Shown in pieces: positions 16,485 through 24,546 of a stretch of DNA of 50,740 nucleotides. The position numbers and the translations under genes were made by a program. Position 1 is the stretch's first letter. The number at the start of each line of letters is the position of its first letter. The DNA lies in NCBI GenBank assembly GCA_022649665.1, contig JALCOL010000015.1, forward strand, positions 1-50,740, given 5' to 3'. The notes under the pieces were generated by a model, which had not been told where the DNA came from, searched no databases, and worked only from the letters and a program-made list of their open reading frames with translations. Source of the DNA: Enterococcaceae bacterium. GTDB lineage: Bacteria > Bacillota > Bacilli > Lactobacillales > Enterococcaceae.

Positions 16485-19130
16485 TTATTTCTTTTCTTTT
16501 AGATACTCGCTGACTTCGGCAAGCGCCTTGGAAAGTCCAGCTGGATCTTTCCCGCCGGCTTGTGCCATGTTCGCTCGGCCGCCGCCGCCGCCTTGGATAA
16601 ACGGCGCGATCGCCCGGATCAGCTCTTTTGCATCTAATCCGCCTTGGACGGCTTCGTCGCTGAGCGCGACTAAAAGATTCGCTTTGCCGTCTTTCGCTGT
16701 TCCCAGAACCAGGACATCCGCATTCTTTTTAGTTTTCCACTGATCGGCCATTTGGCGCAATTGATTCATATCGCTGTTTTTGACACTTTCAGCGATATAG
16801 CGGTAATAGCCTGCTTCCTGGACATTTTCAAGGATCGAGCGGGCCTGGATCGCTGTCAAGCGGCTTTCTAATTTTTCATTTGTTTTTTGGAGTTCACGGG
16901 CAAGCGCGGTAAGTTGTTCGGTTTTTGCCACAACATCTTTGAGCTGCGGGGCTTTGACGAGTTCCGCTACTTCTTTGAGCATCAGTTCCTCTTCATGGAG
17001 CGCAGCATACGCTTCTTTGCTGGTCACTGCTTCGATCCGGCGCACGCCCGCACCGATCCCCGACTCGGAAGTGATCTTGAAAAGGCCCAGCTCCTGCGTA
17101 TTTTTGACATGTGTTCCGCCGCACAATTCGATCGAAAAATCATCGACTTCCACGACACGCACATCATGCCCGTATTTTTCGCCGAAAAGCGCCATGGCCC
17201 CCATTTTTTTAGCCGCATCGAGATCAGTTTCGATCGTTTGGACAGGCACAGCTTTCCAGATCTCTTCATTTACGATCGCTTCCATTTGATTCAATTCTTC
17301 TGAAGTCACCTGGCCGAAATGCGTGAAATCAAAACGCAGATAACCCGGCGCCACAAGCGATCCCGCTTGAGTCGCATGTTTGCCTAAGACCCGTTTCAGG
17401 GCTTGGTGCAACAAATGCGTCGCTGTATGATTTTTAGCGATTTTATTGCGGCGCGCTTCATTGATCCGCAATGTGTAGGTCTCGCCTTCATTCAGCGGCT
17501 GATGAATTTCAACGACATGAAGCGGCTGACCGTTTGGTGCTTTTTGGACGTCGATCACGTTAGCGATCAGCTCGCCGGCTTTGTTTTCGATCGTTCCGTG
17601 ATCGGCTTCTTGCCCGCCCATTTCAGCATAGAACGGCGTCTTTGAAAAGATCAGCCGGGCCGTGCCTTCTGTCGCTTCGCTGACCAGCTTGTCGTTTTGA
17701 ACGATCGCCAAAAGTTCGCCGCGCACGTTCTCTTCGTGATAACCAACGAATTTGCTGGCCACTTTGATATCCAGTAAAAGCGCCGATTGCGAACCCATCG
17801 AGATCTCGGTCGTCCGCGCCTTGCGGGCCCGCTCGCGCTGAGCCGCCATTTCGGTTTCGAATCCTTTTTTATCAACGGTAAAGCCCGACTCTTCAGCGAC
17901 TTCTTCGGTCAATTCTACTGGAAAACCGAATGTATCATACAGCTGAAAAACATCTTTGCCAGCCAAGACTTTTTTGCCGTTTGCCTTGGCGGTTTCGATT
18001 TTTTCCTGCAAAATCGCTAACCCGTCATTGATCGTTTCATTGAAGCGTTCTTCTTCGTTGCGGATCACTTTTTGGATGAACTCTTGGTTATCAAGGATCT
18101 CCGGATAATAGCTTTCCATGATCGAACCGACAACCGGGACTAATTTATACAAGAAAGCGCGCTCGATCCCGAGCTTTTTGCCGTGCATCACCGCGCGGCG
18201 CAAAAGGCGGCGCAAAACGTAGCCGCGGCCTTCATTGTCAGGAAGCGCTCCGTCGCCGATCGCGAAACTCAGCGCACGGATATGGTCAGCGACGACTTTG
18301 AATGAGACGTCGTCTGCAGCATTTTTCGCATACCGCTTCCCAGCGCTCATTTCTTCAGTCGCGTGGATGATCGGCAAGAACAAATCGGTTTCGAAGTTCG
18401 TCGGTGCGTCTTGGATGATCGAGACCATCCGCTCGAGCCCCATCCCGGTATCAATATTTTTATGCGGCAGCGGTTCAAACGTGTCATCCGGTTTATGGTT
18501 GAATTCAGAAAAGACCAGGTTCCAAATTTCGAGATAGCGTTCATTTTCGCCGCCGGGAAAGTTTTCCGGATCATCTTCGGCGACATTATTGTATGACTGG
18601 CCGCGGTCATAAAAGATCTCGGTATCCGGCCCGCTTGGACCAGCGCCGAGGTCCCAGAAGTTGTCCTCCAGTTCGATGATATGTTCAGCAGGCAGCCCGA
18701 CCTCCTCCTGCCAGATCCGTTTAGCTTCCGTGTCTTTCGGATAGACCGTTACATACAGCTTTTCCGGATCAAATGCGAACCATTTCGAATCGGTCAAAAG
18801 TTCCCATGCCCAGTGGATCGCTTCTTTTTTGAAATAGTCGCCGATCGAAAAATTCCCGAGCATCTCAAACATCGTATGGTGGCGCGCGGTGCGGCCGACA
18901 TTTTCGATATCATTCGTGCGGATCGATTTTTGGGCGTTCGTGATCCGCGGATTGTCCGGCACAACAGTCCCGTCAAAATACTTCTTCAGCGTAGCGACTC
19001 CTGAATTGATCCAAAGAAGCGTCGGGTCATTGACAGGGATCAATGATGCGGATGGCTCGACCGTATGGCCTTTCGACTTGAAAAAGTCTAAAAACATTTT
19101 TCTTGTTTCTGCAGAGCTCAATCGTTTCAT
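16485..19130 (-). CDS. alaS: Alanyl-tRNA synthetase
   Basis: 881 residues, full length. The N-terminal class II catalytic domain begins with a typical SAETRKMFLDFFKSKGH segment. The editing domain has NHTATHLLH (about 562) and the zinc-type CGGTHV (about 667), and the C-terminal domain ends with a glycine-rich FIQGGGGG segment. It charges tRNA-Ala and clears Ser- and Gly-tRNA-Ala. ATG at 19130 follows AAGGAAG. A T-box leader precedes it with its own promoter, so expression should rise when tRNA-Ala is uncharged. It ends at its own terminator, so it is a single-gene unit. Confidence 0.98.
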   Translation of the reverse strand: MKRLSSAETRKMFLDFFKSKGHTVEPSASLIPVNDPTLLWINSGVATLKKYFDGTVVPDNPRITNAQKSIRTNDIENVGRTARHHTMFEMLGNFSIGDYFKKEAIHWAWELLTDSKWFAFDPEKLYVTVYPKDTEAKRIWQEEVGLPAEHIIELEDNFWDLGAGPSGPDTEIFYDRGQSYNNVAEDDPENFPGGENERYLEIWNLVFSEFNHKPDDTFEPLPHKNIDTGMGLERMVSIIQDAPTNFETDLFLPIIHATEEMSAGKRYAKNAADDVSFKVVADHIRALSFAIGDGALPDNEGRGYVLRRLLRRAVMHGKKLGIERAFLYKLVPVVGSIMESYYPEILDNQEFIQKVIRNEEERFNETINDGLAILQEKIETAKANGKKVLAGKDVFQLYDTFGFPVELTEEVAEESGFTVDKKGFETEMAAQRERARKARTTEISMGSQSALLLDIKVASKFVGYHEENVRGELLAIVQNDKLVSEATEGTARLIFSKTPFYAEMGGQEADHGTIENKAGELIANVIDVQKAPNGQPLHVVEIHQPLNEGETYTLRINEARRNKIAKNHTATHLLHQALKRVLGKHATQAGSLVAPGYLRFDFTHFGQVTSEELNQMEAIVNEEIWKAVPVQTIETDLDAAKKMGAMALFGEKYGHDVRVVEVDDFSIELCGGTHVKNTQELGLFKITSESGIGAGVRRIEAVTSKEAYAALHEEELMLKEVAELVKAPQLKDVVAKTEQLTALARELQKTNEKLESRLTAIQARSILENVQEAGYYRYIAESVKNSDMNQLRQMADQWKTKKNADVLVLGTAKDGKANLLVALSDEAVQGGLDAKELIRAIAPFIQGGGGGRANMAQAGGKDPAGLSKALAEVSEYLKEKK

Positions 19131-19153
19131 CTATTTATCTTCCTTTCTTTTCA

Positions 19154-19358
19154 AAACAAAAAGACAGCATTACAATTTGGGGACGTCGGTGCGCGGTACC
19201 ACCCCAATTGTAATGCTGTCGCAATTACCTCTTTATCCCGGATAACGGCGAGTGCCGGCCTTTCAGGCAAAATAAGGGAGCATCTGGAAAATCCTCGTAC
19301 TCTCTTCCACCACCGAGAGCTCGCTTTGATCGAAAACTGCACCAGACATATCCTTACC
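19154..19358 (-). promoter_or_regulatory. T-box leader of alaS
   Basis: The conserved T-box sequence GGGTGGTACCGCG is read on the minus strand at about 19192-19205. It is followed by a long terminator stem (GACAGCATTACAA... with its complement, 19163-19220) and a T-rich run at 19162-19154; the T-box base-pairs with the 5' side in the alternative antiterminator. An AGTA segment typical of the stem I loop is seen upstream near 19305. The specifier should be an alanine GCN codon; a GCT near 19280 is a candidate but I could not fold stem I with certainty. Confidence 0.92.
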
Positions 19359-19364
19359 TTGGAT

Positions 19365-19393
19365 AGTATATGAAAGTTCCGGCGCATCGTCAA
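19365..19393 (-). promoter_or_regulatory. Promoter of the alaS T-box transcript
   Basis: On the minus strand TTGACG (19393-19388), 17 bases, TATACT (19370-19365). The -35 box begins five bases after the stop codon of the upstream gene, so the alaS unit starts almost without a gap. Confidence 0.8.
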
Positions 19394-19397
19394 GGAC

Positions 19398-20474
19398 TTA
19401 TGGCTCGATTCGGACGACTTTTCGGTATAAATAGCGGTACGGATCGAGCACCCCTTCCAGCGGCACTTGATGCGGCGCCCGGTAATACGTGGAAAGCGGC
19501 AAGATCTGTTCGATGAAATGACCGCCGCCCCCTAAGATAGGGCCGCCTTTCAAGCACGAACTGTCCTGCAAAAGACAAAACTGATTGCGTTCGCTGTTGA
19601 TCACAAGCCCAAACATATTTTCTCCGGTGACTTCCGGCGGCAGCGGCGAACGATGGAGCCCGCGAACATCCGGTCCCCAGCGGAAAAGACGGCGCGTGCC
19701 GGCACCGACGAAATACTCCCACTCGTTTTCGTTGGGCAGCGAGAAATTATATTTGCGCAGTTGTTTGAGGAGCTGCGAATAGTCGCACGGAGCATGTGTA
19801 TAGATCTGATAGCGATTTGTCGCCGGATCCATTTCCAAGTAAAACTCGTCTCTTGCCAAATAGCTGCGCGGAAAATTCCAATTCAGAGCGCGTTCCGGCG
19901 GCAGCTCGGGCATCACCGCTTTTTTGATTTTCTCTTCGATCAATGAATAGGCGTCGACTTGTCCGGAAAATTCGCCGGTCACGACATCCAAAGTCCCGAT
20001 AAAGCGTGTTCCGACCGGTGAACTGTGTTTTGCAACGAGCATCGGCGGAACGACCGTCTTGCGCAGCGGCGAGGTATGCGAATTGATATAATCAGCAACT
20101 CCGCGGATCGTCGTGAAATCGCAAGCGGGCGCATCCTCCTCCGCAAACTCTGCGGAAAGAAAATTTTCCGCGTTTTCCCAGCGGAGCTCTTCTCCCGCCA
20201 AAAGCTCATGGCTGGCGAGGCCTTTCGTCCCTTCATCCCAACCTAAAATCGCTTCTTGGTTTCCGGGCACAAAAACAAACGACTCGCCGTTGATCGAAAG
20301 TGTAAATGTTCGGCATTTCACGCCGCCCAGCGAATAGTTTTTTAATCGAATATTTTCGATCGGCAAAAGCGGGCTGACAAAATACATCAGGATCTGCCGC
20401 ATCTGAACTTTTTTTTCGTCGTCATTCAGCTGTTTCCAAATCTGCCAATCAAGCAAATGAAATTGATTTTTCAT
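19398..20474 (-). CDS. Protein with an FGE/SUMF1-like C-terminal region, function unknown
   Basis: 358 residues, no signal peptide or membrane segment. The C-terminal half has LPNENEWEYFVGAG followed by FRWG, which closely resembles the LPTEAEWEYAARGG...YPWG core of the formylglycine-generating-enzyme/SUMF1 fold; an earlier FVFVPGNQ segment matches the usual start of that domain. That fold is used both by sulfatase-activating enzymes and by many non-enzymatic or other proteins, and no sulfatase is nearby, so catalysis is not implied. The ATG at 20474 overlaps the stop of an upstream small frame as ATGA, indicating coupled translation. The alaS promoter starts right after its stop. Confidence 0.7.
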   Translation of the reverse strand: MKNQFHLLDWQIWKQLNDDEKKVQMRQILMYFVSPLLPIENIRLKNYSLGGVKCRTFTLSINGESFVFVPGNQEAILGWDEGTKGLASHELLAGEELRWENAENFLSAEFAEEDAPACDFTTIRGVADYINSHTSPLRKTVVPPMLVAKHSSPVGTRFIGTLDVVTGEFSGQVDAYSLIEEKIKKAVMPELPPERALNWNFPRSYLARDEFYLEMDPATNRYQIYTHAPCDYSQLLKQLRKYNFSLPNENEWEYFVGAGTRRLFRWGPDVRGLHRSPLPPEVTGENMFGLVINSERNQFCLLQDSSCLKGGPILGGGGHFIEQILPLSTYYRAPHQVPLEGVLDPYRYLYRKVVRIEP

Positions 20475-20852
20475 GGTCTCTCTTTCGCTTTCGTTTTCTT
20501 TTGGCTGGCTACCCAGCGCTTTTGCGCCGCGGGACCGTAAAAGGTTTTATTGATCCCTTTATAAGGAAGCCCCGGCCCCAAAGTGAAAATGGTAGCCGTC
20601 CCGGCTGGCGATCTGCGCCAGCTCTTTGAGTCGCGCCTGATTACTGCGGTCCAAACAGAGATGTCCTTTCATCAGATACAGTGAAACTTGATTGATCAAA
20701 TGATGCAATTCGAAATAAGGATTGCTCTCTGTCCGCTCGAGCACACCGATCGCCGTTTTCAAAAGCGCCTGCAGTTTCTCATCCTCATGCAAATCATCAA
20801 CGATTTGACCAATCAGGCAAATCGCTTCTTCTTTATCTGAATCCTCTTTCAT
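20471..20852 (-). pseudogene. Small acidic protein, frame broken near 20570; possible bacteriocin-immunity-like
   Basis: ATG at 20852 follows GAGGTG and opens a frame of 97 residues that stops at 20559. In the next frame, directly after a GGGGCCGGGGC stretch (20569-20579), a sensible C-terminus continues (GLPYKGINKTFYGPAAQKRW...) and ends in TGA at 20471, overlapping the ATG of the FGE-like gene as ATGA. Removing one G from the run would join the two into a protein of about 126 residues. So this is a gene with a frameshift, a sequencing error in a G/C run, or a programmed shift. The helical N-terminal part, with LKELAQIAS near the end, is loosely like EntA-type bacteriocin immunity proteins; that assignment is weak. 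Confidence 0.5.
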
Positions 20853-20942
20853 TCCCTTCACCTCACTAGAAATATCATATCATATATGATTAAAATTTTC
20901 TCATTTTTTCTAATGAAATTCCAAATATAAAGGAAATTTTTA

Positions 20943-22292
20943 TCAGCTGTTTGAATCTTTTTTTGCTTTGCGACGCTGGCGTTCGCTGCGGACACGTTCT
21001 TGCCGGCGATTTTGTTTATTTTTGTCAGCGATCGCCCGGTTGATCTTCTTTTTATAGCCGGGTTTGATCTTTTTCTTTTTCTTTTTCATCAAGCCGATCA
21101 GTTCAGGATCCAGTTCGTCCTTTTTCTTTTTGCGATTGACGCGCCGTTTGCGGTCATGCGTTTCAATGAGCGCACCGTCTTTCAAAGCGACTGGGATAAA
21201 ATGGACACCTTTTTTCTCCAGCCAGCTCAGCGTCTCTTCGTCATCCGGCCCGTATAAAGTGATCGCTTCGCCGTGCAGCCCGTTTCGGCCGGTCCGTCCG
21301 ACCCGGTGGACGAAAAACTCGGGATCGTTCGGCAGCTCTTCATTGATCACCAGCGAGACCCCTTCGATGTCGATCCCGCGGGCAGCTAAGTCCGTCGCGA
21401 CGATGAACTGATACTGCATGTTTTTGACTTCGCGCATCAAGCGTTTGCGTTCGCGCGGCGGAAGATCGCCGTGGATCTTTGCAACTTTCAATCCTTGCTC
21501 TTTCAAAAAATCAGTCAGCGCATCCGCTTGCTTTTTCGTATTGGAAAAAACGATCGCCAAGTACGGCTCGCCCATCGTTAAAAGTCGATAGATCACTTGA
21601 TTGCGCGACTGGCCTTTGATCGACAGCAGCTTGTTTTCGACCGTATCAGCAACGGCCGACTTCGTATCGATCATTTCGACCGTCGGATGATCGAAGTATT
21701 TTTTTAAAAACGGCTGGATCTTTTGCGGGATCGTCGCCGAGAAGATCAAAAACTGCGCGCCTTGCGGCAGCTGTGAAGCGATCTTATCGACATCCGGCAA
21801 AAAGCCCATATCAAGCGCCATATCCGCTTCATCGACAACGAGCGCTTTCGCCGTATATAGTTTGAGCGCCCCTTCCTGGCTCAGATCAACCAGACGGCCG
21901 GGCGTTCCGATCACGACTTGCGGCTGTTGATGGGCCAATTTTCCCAGTTGACGTTTTTTATCTGTCCCGCCGGTATAATTGCTCACTTGGATCGCTTCCG
22001 GCGCAAAAGACGCCAAGTACTGCGCATCTTGATAGATCTGGTCCGCCAGTTCGCGGCTCGGGGCGGCGATGACGACTTGGACTTCTTTTTTTTGCGGATC
22101 GAGCCGATCAAAGAGCGGCAGCAGATAAGCATGCGTTTTGCCGCTGCCGGTCTGCGACTGGCCGATCACGCTGAGCCCTTCGCGGATCTTTGGGATCAGG
22201 CGCTTTTGGATCTCAGTCGGACGCGTGAATCCTTTTTTTTCAACTGCTTTCAGCAGGAAAGGTTTTAATTCAAATGTTTCAAACTTGTTCAT
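20943..22292 (-). CDS. cshB: DEAD-box RNA helicase, CshB type
   Basis: 449 residues from ATG 22292, which has AAGGAG five bases upstream; the frame could extend to 22316 without a site. Seen in order: Q-motif region with RPTEIQKRLIP, Walker A QTGSGKT, DEAD in VVDEADMALDMGF, FSATIP, and HRVGRTGR. The C-terminal tail is lysine/arginine-rich, as expected for RNA binding. The family unwinds RNA duplexes and helps ribosome assembly and mRNA turnover, above all in the cold; the DMGF segment and length fit CshB (YqfR) best. Confidence 0.9.
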   Translation of the reverse strand: MNKFETFELKPFLLKAVEKKGFTRPTEIQKRLIPKIREGLSVIGQSQTGSGKTHAYLLPLFDRLDPQKKEVQVVIAAPSRELADQIYQDAQYLASFAPEAIQVSNYTGGTDKKRQLGKLAHQQPQVVIGTPGRLVDLSQEGALKLYTAKALVVDEADMALDMGFLPDVDKIASQLPQGAQFLIFSATIPQKIQPFLKKYFDHPTVEMIDTKSAVADTVENKLLSIKGQSRNQVIYRLLTMGEPYLAIVFSNTKKQADALTDFLKEQGLKVAKIHGDLPPRERKRLMREVKNMQYQFIVATDLAARGIDIEGVSLVINEELPNDPEFFVHRVGRTGRNGLHGEAITLYGPDDEETLSWLEKKGVHFIPVALKDGALIETHDRKRRVNRKKKKDELDPELIGLMKKKKKKIKPGYKKKINRAIADKNKQNRRQERVRSERQRRKAKKDSNS

Positions 22293-22398
22293 GTTTTCTC
22301 CTTCATCGTCTAGCAAGACTTCAATGCATTTTCTTCAATGATTATAGCATAGATCCAGCGGCTTCACGATCGCACAAAAGTTTTCTTTCAAGAAAGGC

Positions 22399-22427
22399 TT
22401 GACAAGGTCTGCCAGATTGCCTAGAAT
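22399..22427 (+). promoter_or_regulatory. Promoter of tRNA-Ser
   Basis: TTGACA at 22399-22404, 17 bases, TAGAAT at 22422-22427. The tRNA begins 11 bases later, so the transcript start lies almost at the mature 5' end. Confidence 0.85.
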
Positions 22428-22437
22428 AAATAAGCGT

Positions 22438-22525
22438 GGAAAGGTGGCAGAGCGGTAATGCACCGGACTCGAAATCCGGCGAACGGGCTTATGCTCGTGC
22501 ACGGGTTCAAATCCCGTCCTTTCCT
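22438..22525 (+). tRNA. tRNA-Ser (anticodon CGA)
   Basis: Acceptor stem GGAAAGG (22438-22444) pairs with CCTTTCC (22518-22524). The D-arm has GCA/TGC, the anticodon stem CCGGA/TCCGG holds CTCGAAA, and the long variable arm has its own stem (ACGGGC with GCTCGT), as in type II serine tRNAs. The T-arm is ACGGG-TTCAAAT-CCCGT. CCA is not encoded. The base after the acceptor stem is T, where bacterial serine tRNAs normally have G. It has its own promoter and terminator. Confidence 0.93.
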
Positions 22526-22534
22526 TATTTTAAA

Positions 22535-22572
22535 ACAAAACGCCTCTTCGGCTACGGAGAGGCGTTTTGTTG
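22535..22572 (+). terminator. Terminator of tRNA-Ser
   Basis: AAAACGCCTC pairs with GAGGCGTTTT, followed by further T. It lies ten bases after the tRNA. Confidence 0.88.
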
Positions 22573-22623
22573 TTTCTTAACGAACATTTTTGCTATAGTA
22601 GAAGTGGTCTTGTGCTTTGAATA

Positions 22624-22680
22624 GAAAAAAGCCCCGCTCAGCAAGGCCGGCTGAAAGGGGACAGGTTAAATAAAAGGTCT
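22624..22680 (-). ncRNA. Possible small RNA with its own promoter and terminator
   Basis: On the minus strand a promoter (TTGAAA, 17, TATAAT at 22715-22687) is followed about 25 bases later by a terminator: CCCC and CAGC pair with GCTG and GGGG around a seven-base loop, then C and six T at 22630-22625. The unit would give an RNA of about 55 bases. No peptide is encoded. Promoter and terminator this close together are typical of antisense RNAs of type I toxin-antitoxin loci, but no small hydrophobic toxin frame is seen on the other strand, so it may be a remnant or an independent RNA. Confidence 0.45.
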
Positions 22681-22686
22681 GCTTGA

Positions 22687-22715
22687 ATTATATCACAAAA
22701 TTTCACCAGTTTCAA
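22687..22715 (-). promoter_or_regulatory. Minus-strand promoter of the possible small RNA
   Basis: TTGAAA (22715-22710), 17 bases, TATAAT (22692-22687). It points away from the + strand gene at 22754 and no minus-strand protein gene follows. Confidence 0.65.
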
Positions 22716-22753
22716 AATAGGTATGACCTTTTTGCAAATAAGGGGGAGTTTTT

Positions 22754-23104
22754 ATGAAAATCCATATTACTGAAATGGCAGGGAACGTGCTCGACCAGCA
22801 CCTCACCCCCGCAAAAACTTTTTTGCTCGCTTTGAATGACGGCTCAAATCAATTTTCAAACGCCGGCGGCACCTGTATGATCGGTGACGCGTACCAAGTG
22901 ATCCCGGTCGATCAGCCGATCGCGCCGTTTACGATCGAACTCGACAATCCCGACTATCATGTGTATATTTCCAAATATGAACAGATCTTTCTGCCTGAAT
23001 CATTCACTCTGGATATCTATCCAGGCGTCGGGACGCTGGTCTTGAAAAGCGCTGATGGCATTTTAGATGCCAACGTGCAATTCGGCAACACGACTGCAAA
23101 ATAA
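22754..23104 (+). CDS. HesB/YqkB-like iron-sulfur biosynthesis family protein
   Basis: 116 residues. The pattern LLALNDGSNQFSNAGG, a middle KYEQIFL and the C-terminal GILDANVQF match the YqkB subgroup of the HesB/IscA-like fold of Firmicutes, whose typical members read LLDLDDGVG...GVLDGNV. Only one cysteine (in GGTCMIG) is kept of the three that bind clusters in true A-type carriers, so an iron-sulfur role is not certain. The start is ATG 22754 behind AAGGGGGAG. It is followed by a strong bidirectional terminator and is probably a single-gene unit. Confidence 0.75.
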   Translation: MKIHITEMAGNVLDQHLTPAKTFLLALNDGSNQFSNAGGTCMIGDAYQVIPVDQPIAPFTIELDNPDYHVYISKYEQIFLPESFTLDIYPGVGTLVLKSADGILDANVQFGNTTAK

Positions 23105-23109
23105 GAAAA

Positions 23110-23163
23110 CAAAAAACGAACAGCAGACGCCAAAACTTTGACCGTCTGCTGTTCGTTTTTTGT
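23110..23163. terminator. Bidirectional terminator
   Basis: AACGAACAGCAGACG pairs with CGTCTGCTGTTCGTT, with an A-run before and a T-run after. It serves both the HesB-like gene and the convergent Cse60-like gene. Confidence 0.9.
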
Positions 23164-23352
23164 TTAATAATCGTTTTTTTGATAAATGATCAAAGCGGAG
23201 AAATTTTCATCTTGTTCGGCATTCAACGGTGAATCACTGTACTTGATGTCGACGATCTTGTCCCCTTTGCGCTGCAATTCAGCCAAATGGTCATTCAGCT
23301 GTTCGCCGAAGCGAGCTGAGGTACATTCTTTTACAAAACGAGTCTGGATCAT
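23164..23352 (-). CDS. Cse60-like small protein
   Basis: 62 residues from ATG 23352, preceded by GGTGGTGA; the frame upstream to 23397 runs through the promoter and is rejected. The pattern IVDIKYSD...FSALIIYQ matches the Cse60 family, named from a Bacillus sporulation gene but found widely in non-sporulating Firmicutes, where its function is unknown. No membrane segment or signal. A promoter lies just upstream and the gene ends at a terminator. Confidence 0.75.
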   Translation of the reverse strand: MIQTRFVKECTSARFGEQLNDHLAELQRKGDKIVDIKYSDSPLNAEQDENFSALIIYQKNDY

Positions 23353-23395
23353 ATTTTCACCACCTTTCGAAGTGCTGATCGAATCAACATTTGCC

Positions 23396-23424
23396 ATTAT
23401 AATACAAATTCATGCAAGTTTTAA
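23396..23424 (-). promoter_or_regulatory. Promoter of the Cse60-like gene
   Basis: TTAAAA (23424-23419), 17 bases, TATAAT (23401-23396) on the minus strand, about 44 bases before the start codon. Confidence 0.6.
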
Positions 23425-23491
23425 TATTTTTTTCATTTCTTGCTTTAGAACGCTGGTGTACACTAAAGAATGTGTGTAAGAGTGAAATGAG

Positions 23492-24448
23492 GTGAAAACG
23501 ATTTTATTACCAATTTTTCTAGGATTATTTGCCGGCTTTATCCTGCCGGTCCAAACCGCGATCAACTCCAAACTGCGCAGTACGCTCGACTCGCCTTTCT
23601 TGAGCGCACTGGCTTCTTTTTCGTTTGGGATGCTCACGCTTTTGATCGTTCTGGAGATCACGCGGATCGGGATCCTGCCCGCGCTCGCTGATTTTCAAAC
23701 GATCGCTTGGTGGGGCTGGACAGGCGGCCTGCTCGGGATCATTGTTTTGACTGGAACGATCATCCTGCTGCCAAAAGTCGGCAGCATGCAGACGGTCCTG
23801 CTGCCGATCCTCGGTCAGATATTGACCGGCATGGCGATCGATCAGTTCGGCTGGTTCAAAATGGCGATCCACCGCTTCAACAGCATGCGCCAGCTCGGTA
23901 CACTGCTTCTGATCATCGGCGTTTTTATGATCGTCGCGCTGGAAAGTCTCTTGAAAGAACCCAAGCGGAAAACGAAAGGGAAGGCGGCGTGGACCCGCAA
24001 GCTGCCGTGGATCTTTCTTGGGATCGCGATCGGGGCTGCCTCGGCGGTCCAGACCGCGATCAATGGCTACTTGGGGATCGAACTGGCTGCGCCGCTGAAA
24101 GCCGCTTTTATCTCCTTTTTCGTCGGCTGGCTTGGCCTGCTTTTGATCGTCGCCCTCAAAGAGCGCGGTATCCATTATTCTGCTGCGCTCAAAAATAAGC
24201 CGCATCCAAAGTGGGTCTGGCTGGGCGGTTTTTTGGGTCCGATCGTGATCGGCAGCAATACCGCCCTCGTTCCGATCATCGGAACCGGAATGGTCGTTGT
24301 TTTAGCATTGATGGGGCAGATCTTGGGTTCGCTTTTGATCGATCAGTTCGGCTGGTTTACGATCCCGAAACATCCGATCGATCTCCTGCAAATTGCCGGT
24401 GTCCTCTTGATGATCGGCGGGATCGTGCTCATCAAGCTGTTTTCATAA
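23492..24448 (+). CDS. YdcZ/DUF606-type membrane transporter with two repeats
   Basis: 318 residues with about ten membrane segments in two homologous halves: each half has the VQTAIN segment (near residues 21 and 187) and a DQFGWF segment (near 119 and 284). This is the DUF606 (YdcZ) branch of the drug/metabolite transporter superfamily, here as a fused double domain. Substrate unknown. The start is uncertain: GTG at 23492 is the only usual start, but it is itself part of the GAGGTG ribosome-binding site; an ATT at 23501, six bases later, would be ideally spaced. A terminator follows at 24507. Confidence 0.85.
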   Translation: MKTILLPIFLGLFAGFILPVQTAINSKLRSTLDSPFLSALASFSFGMLTLLIVLEITRIGILPALADFQTIAWWGWTGGLLGIIVLTGTIILLPKVGSMQTVLLPILGQILTGMAIDQFGWFKMAIHRFNSMRQLGTLLLIIGVFMIVALESLLKEPKRKTKGKAAWTRKLPWIFLGIAIGAASAVQTAINGYLGIELAAPLKAAFISFFVGWLGLLLIVALKERGIHYSAALKNKPHPKWVWLGGFLGPIVIGSNTALVPIIGTGMVVVLALMGQILGSLLIDQFGWFTIPKHPIDLLQIAGVLLMIGGIVLIKLFS

Positions 24449-24506
24449 TTGTTGGAAGGTCATTGTTGGAAAGTCCGCAAAAATTTTTTATGTAGAAACA
24501 AATAGC

Positions 24507-24546
24507 AGACCGCGACCTTTGCATTACACGTCGCGGTCTTTTTTTT
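24507..24546 (+). terminator. Terminator of the YdcZ-type gene
   Basis: AGACCGCGAC pairs with GTCGCGGTCT, followed by eight T. The stop codon of the convergent rhodanese gene lies inside its loop. Confidence 0.88.

Noticed and set aside
17024-17269. 81-codon minus-strand frame and others within alaS
   Set aside because: Alternative frames of alaS with no start site of their own.
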